Shown here piece by piece: positions 29,049 to 32,183 of a stretch of 32,183 nt of DNA. Source of the DNA: Flavobacterium sp. Its GTDB lineage: Bacteria; Bacteroidota; Bacteroidia; Flavobacteriales; Flavobacteriaceae. The DNA lies in assembly GCF_023151265.1 (NCBI RefSeq), contig NZ_JAKLJH010000007.1, positions 1-32,183 on the forward strand, read 5' to 3'. Made by a program: the position numbers and the translations under genes. The notes under the pieces are model-generated. The model was given only the letters and a program-made list of their open reading frames with translations, did no database searches and was not told the DNA's origin. Numbering within the stretch: the first letter of the stretch is position 1; each line of letters begins with the position of its first letter.

Positions 29049-30299
29049 TTACTTCAACTTGAAAATTACTTTTCTTACTAATCTTCTTGCATCTGCAGAA
29101 GAAGCATCAACTGAAGTATCTTCACCTTGACCTGTTACATTTAATCTTGAAGCATTGATTCCTGCTTTTACAATTACATCTTTAACAAAGTTAGCTCTTG
29201 AAGCAGATAGTGTTTTGTTGTATTCTGAATTTCCAATTTCATCAGCAAAACCAACGATTTCAACATTTGAATTTGGATTAGATTTTAAATATTGAGTTAC
29301 AAAATTAATAGCACTATAAGAATCAGCTGTTGGTTTAACAGAATTGAAGTCAAAGAAAACAGTAATATAACCACCGTTAATCATATCTTCAATAGATTGT
29401 CCTTCAGTAGAAGTAACTTTGGTTTTGTTATCAACATAAGCTTCTACTTTGTCATCAACTCCATTTTTGTTAGTATCTAAAGTTTTTCCTTTTGTATCAA
29501 CCAAAACATTTTGAGCTGAATTCTTTTCTTCATCTAAATAATCAGCAACACCATCTTTATCGGTATCTAAAAGTTTCGTTTCTAATTCAGCAACTCTTCT
29601 TTCTAATTCGTCTAATTTAGAGTTTGAAGTAACCCAATCTGCATGTTTTCCGTGTTTTCCTAAATAAATAGATAATCCAAGACTTGCATTATATAATGTA
29701 CTATTAAAACCTCTATCAGAAGCAACTGCAGGATCTTGAACACCATCAAATGTATATTCTTGATTAATGTTATTAATCATAGAGAAATCAGCATTTAAAG
29801 CTACTCTATTAGATAATTTGAATTGTGCTGTTAATCCTAATATAAAATTAGTCATATCATCGTTTCCATCGAATTTATCATTTGTCATAAATGAAAATCC
29901 AACACCAGAATGTGCTTGTAAATTGATGGTATTCGTCCAATCTTCAAAATTTAAAACTCTACCTAAATTTACAACACCTTGAAGACTTGTTCTGTAATAT
30001 TTACCTTCAAATTCAAAGCTTTCAGAGTCATTTTTAAATGAATCAAGACCAAAATCTAATTTTAAACCAAATTTATTGTTTAACATGTAACGAACACCTA
30101 AGTCGCCATGAATAAAGTTAGTATTACTTGAATAGTAATTTGTTGAAAATGGAGCGGTAGGTTTGCTAAGTCCAGCATTAACATCTACTGACCATTTATT
30201 AAATTCAGTTGAAGTAGTTTCTTTTTGAATTTTAGTTTCTTGAGCATTAATCTCTGTTACGGCTACTAATAACGCAGCTATAAAAATAATTTTCTTCAT
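29049..30299 (-). CDS. OmpA family outer-membrane protein
   Basis: 416 residues. The signal peptide is 1-20 (AVTEINAQ). An eight-strand barrel region covers about 33-215. A short coiled coil (about 228-243) and two thrombospondin-3-like calcium motifs follow (DTDKDGVADYLDEE at 245-258 and DTNKNGVDDKVE at 275-286). The C-terminal OmpA peptidoglycan-binding domain (about 312-416) has FFDFNSVKPTADS, the diaminopimelate-binding Asp (D353, in GFADEIGNSEYN) and Arg (R368, in LSASRANFV). It links the outer membrane to the cell wall and is typically abundant. It has its own strong promoter and a terminator, so it is monocistronic. Confidence 0.94.
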   Translation of the reverse strand: MKKIIFIAALLVAVTEINAQETKIQKETTSTEFNKWSVDVNAGLSKPTAPFSTNYYSSNTNFIHGDLGVRYMLNNKFGLKLDFGLDSFKNDSESFEFEGKYYRTSLQGVVNLGRVLNFEDWTNTINLQAHSGVGFSFMTNDKFDGNDDMTNFILGLTAQFKLSNRVALNADFSMINNINQEYTFDGVQDPAVASDRGFNSTLYNASLGLSIYLGKHGKHADWVTSNSKLDELERRVAELETKLLDTDKDGVADYLDEEKNSAQNVLVDTKGKTLDTNKNGVDDKVEAYVDNKTKVTSTEGQSIEDMINGGYITVFFDFNSVKPTADSYSAINFVTQYLKSNPNSNVEIVGFADEIGNSEYNKTLSASRANFVKDVIVKAGINASRLNVTGQGEDTSVDASSADARRLVRKVIFKLK

Positions 30300-30319
30300 T
30301 TTATGATTAATTTGGGCAG

Positions 30320-30350
30320 CAAAAATAGTCTTTTATGTATTATTTTACAA
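30320..30350 (-). promoter_or_regulatory. Promoter of ompA
   Basis: On the minus strand, TTG (30350-30348), a 20-bp spacer and TATTTTTG (30327-30320) match the flavobacterial consensus exactly, about 20 bp before the ompA ATG. This fits a strongly expressed outer-membrane protein. Confidence 0.7.
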
Positions 30351-30381
30351 TTTCTGTAAGATAAGTTTTTTTAAAATTCTT

Positions 30382-31620
30382 TTATTTATTTTTTTGATTT
30401 GTTATTGATTCAAAAATTTCTAGGTCAAAATGAGTAACTGAAGCCATAATATGATCAAAAATATCGGCCATAATATGTTCGTAATTTAACCAAGTTTTAT
30501 CTTTGGAAAAACAGTAGATTTCTAATGGAATTCCTTTTTCAGTAGGTTGTAAATGACGCACCATCAATTGCATATCTTTATTAATTCCAGGATGCGATAA
30601 AATGTATTGATTTATATATTTTCGGAACAAACCTAAATTAGTTAAGTTTCTACCGTTTACAATTATAGATTTATCAATTCCGTTATTTGAATTATATTTA
30701 TCAATATCCGCTTGACGGTGTTCGATATAAGAAGTTAAATGCTGAATTTTCTTGAATTTTTCCAACTCATCTGATTGAATAAATCGCACCGAATTGGCTT
30801 TAATCAATACATGACGCTTGATTCTTCTTCCATCAGAATCTAACATTCCTCTCCAGTTTTTAAAACTATCCGATATTAAGCTATACGTTGGAATCGTAGT
30901 CGTTGTATTATCAAAATTTCGAACTTTTACCGTTGCTAAATTAATTTCGATAACATCGCCATCGGCACCAAATTTTTCCATCGTAATCCAGTCACCAATT
31001 CGAACCATATCATTTACCGAAACAGAAATACTGGCTACAAAACCTAAAATAGTATCTCTAAATATTAAGATGATAATGGCAGAAATTGATCCGAAAGTCG
31101 TTAATAGAGTAGTTTTACTTACATCGAAAAGAATTAACACGAAAGAAATAATTCCAAACAACCACAAAAACAACATGATTACTTGAATGTAACTGTCAAT
31201 TGGCTTATCGCTAAAACGTGGTTTTTGTTTTAAATAATCTCTAAGCGAATTAAAAATACTTCGGGTAATCCAAAGCGATAATATAATAATGTAAATTTTA
31301 ACTCCTTTTTCAAAAATATATTCCCAATAAGTGAAATTCTTCAGAATTACCGGAACTGTTTTGTAAATGAATAATAAAGGAACTAAATGTGCTAAATACT
31401 TAGCCGTTTTATTAGCCACAAGAAAATCATCAAAAGAAGATTTTGTTTTAGCAGCTACAATTGCCAAGAAAATAATGAAAAGTTTCTTGAAAAGATAATC
31501 TAAAATATAGGCAACAACAACAAGAACCACAATATTGATGGCAAGATTCAAGTAAGAAGCTAGCGCATCACTAAAGTCGAAACTTTTAAAAATATCGTAT
31601 GCCCAATTAAAGATTTTCAT
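30382..31620 (-). CDS. Mechanosensitive channel, MscS family (YbdG-like)
   Basis: 412 residues. Membrane segments lie at about 22-40, 44-57, 76-93, 105-122, 145-165 and 170-200; the last is the pore-lining helix leading into GFVASISVSVNDMVRIGDWI. The MscS beta domain follows with KFGADGDVIEINLATVKVRNFDNTTTTIPTYSLISDSFKNW, very close in pattern to E. coli YbdG (MscM). A cytoplasmic C-terminal cage covers about 260-412. It releases solutes on osmotic downshift. Its ATG overlaps the stop of the DUF3817 gene by one base, so it is the last gene of that operon. Confidence 0.92.
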   Translation of the reverse strand: MKIFNWAYDIFKSFDFSDALASYLNLAINIVVLVVVAYILDYLFKKLFIIFLAIVAAKTKSSFDDFLVANKTAKYLAHLVPLLFIYKTVPVILKNFTYWEYIFEKGVKIYIIILSLWITRSIFNSLRDYLKQKPRFSDKPIDSYIQVIMLFLWLFGIISFVLILFDVSKTTLLTTFGSISAIIILIFRDTILGFVASISVSVNDMVRIGDWITMEKFGADGDVIEINLATVKVRNFDNTTTTIPTYSLISDSFKNWRGMLDSDGRRIKRHVLIKANSVRFIQSDELEKFKKIQHLTSYIEHRQADIDKYNSNNGIDKSIIVNGRNLTNLGLFRKYINQYILSHPGINKDMQLMVRHLQPTEKGIPLEIYCFSKDKTWLNYEHIMADIFDHIMASVTHFDLEIFESITNQKNK

Positions 31621-31898
31621 TATGTATTTTGAAGATATTTTTTCTCAATATAAAACGTTCCAAAAGGAAAAATAGAAGCCAAACAAACAATAGCGAATGT
31701 TTTAGCATCCCATTTTTGTTGGTTTTTAATTAAAATTGCAAAAGCAATATACAACATAAAAAGAACTCCATGAGCCATTCCAATGTTTTTTACATAAATA
31801 GGATCATTAGCAATATATTTCATAGGCATTGCAAAAAAGTACAAAGCCAGCGTTGAAATTCCTTCTAATAAAGCAATAGAGCGAAAAGATTTTATCAT
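31620..31898 (-). CDS. DUF3817 membrane protein
   Basis: 92 residues with three hydrophobic segments (about 10-24, 42-58, 66-82). The N-terminus FRSIALLEGISTLALYF and the motif NIGMAHGVLFMLYIA are typical of DUF3817, a small inner-membrane family often linked to transport but without proven function. It overlaps the upstream VTT-domain gene by 4 bp (ATGA) and the downstream MscS gene by one base, so the three are translationally coupled. Confidence 0.88.
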   Translation of the reverse strand: MIKSFRSIALLEGISTLALYFFAMPMKYIANDPIYVKNIGMAHGVLFMLYIAFAILIKNQQKWDAKTFAIVCLASIFPFGTFYIEKKYLQNT

Positions 31899-32183
31899 GA
31901 TAAAGCAGAATAAATTACAAATCCATAAATAGCAAAACGAAAGAAACGAAGTAAACCAAACAAGAAGAAATGTCTTCTCGAATAGTTAATCATTCCGGCA
32001 GCCAAACAAGCAATTGCAAAAGGTAATGGTAATAATGCTCCCACAGCAATTAAAAAACCACCCCATTTTTGCATATTAATAATATGTTTCGACATTTTAC
32101 CATATAAACGTTTATTAACTGATGGAATTGCAACAATAGCCATTCCCATAAAATAAGCAATTACACCGCCTAAATAGGACAAA
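31895..32183 (-). CDS. VTT/YqaA-like (DedA superfamily) membrane protein, 5' end missing
   Basis: The last 95 or so residues of a gene that enters from the right edge. The frame is open to the window end, so the in-frame TTG near 32182 is not a true start. Visible parts are SYLGGVIAYFMGMAIV, a conserved glycine helix; KWGGFLIAVGALLPLPFAIACLAAGMINYSRR, which matches the re-entrant proline/glycine region of VTT (SNARE-associated) proteins; and a last helix. Family members act in lipid scrambling or envelope homeostasis. It is the first visible gene of the VTT-DUF3817-MscS operon. Confidence 0.75.
   Translation of the reverse strand, partial: LSYLGGVIAYFMGMAIVAIPSVNKRLYGKMSKHIINMQKWGGFLIAVGALLPLPFAIACLAAGMINYSRRHFFLFGLLRFFRFAIYGFVIYSALS

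Noticed and set aside
1..32183. tRNA, rRNA, CRISPR arrays, IS elements, phage genes
   Set aside because: No T-loop/acceptor patterns, regularly spaced repeats, transposases or phage proteins were seen on either strand by eye.

Overview
This is AT-rich chromosomal DNA from a member of the Bacteroidota, most likely Flavobacterium or a close relative. The evidence is the protein set (DUF3570, DUF4266, CzcA-TolC fusion, FSQ-type signal peptides), the bifunctional hisB and hisIE genes, the lack of Shine-Dalgarno sequences, and repeated promoters of the flavobacterial type (TTG, about 20 bp, TAnnTTTG). No rRNA, tRNA, CRISPR array, IS element or phage gene was found.

Layout. Positions 1-992 (minus) hold two membrane-protein genes, the first cut by the window edge. 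1076-1667 holds a small membrane protein and a DUF1801 gene broken by a one-base frameshift. 1748-7649 is a tight seven-gene run: periplasmic thioredoxin, ApbE flavin transferase, DUF4266 lipoprotein, DUF3570 outer-membrane protein, OmpR-type response regulator, CDF metal exporter, sensor kinase. 7724-10050 is dgkA plus an LtaS-type envelope phosphotransferase. 10124-16560 is a small exported protein, a CzcA-TolC fusion, a CzcB-type adaptor and a His-tailed membrane protein. 16587-24177 is the complete histidine operon (hisG D C B H A F IE), preceded by a His-codon leader peptide and an attenuator. 24183-27363 (minus) is an accessory patch: two small unknown genes, then an amidoligase-like/cysteine-peptidase-like gene pair. 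27451-28959 holds a thioesterase, a DUF2461 protein and a small conserved protein. 28989-32183 (minus) holds ompA with its own promoter and terminator, then an MscS channel, a DUF3817 protein and a truncated VTT-domain gene.

Main new observations. (1) The promoters of dgkA-ltaS and of the RND efflux operon carry the same 11-bp-period direct repeat (ATTAAG-N5-CTTAAG), in each case ending 21 bp before a TAnnTTTG box. A related repeat (CTTAAT-N5-CTTAAT) lies upstream of the thioredoxin/ApbE/DUF4266/DUF3570/two-component operon. I infer one regulon driven by the locally encoded response regulator, linking periplasmic flavin/thiol chemistry, metal export and envelope modification; it resembles PmrAB-EptA-DgkA in layout. 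(2) The amidoligase/peptidase pair is tightly flanked by diverged direct copies of the thioesterase promoter and first codons, as if a cassette had inserted there. (3) The his leader can fold into mutually exclusive antiterminator and terminator structures. (4) Short intergenic elements with terminal inverted repeats sit just before several start codons, and a 33-bp palindromic repeat supplies the end of hisA. (5) HisA appears to have Gly where the second catalytic Asp is expected.
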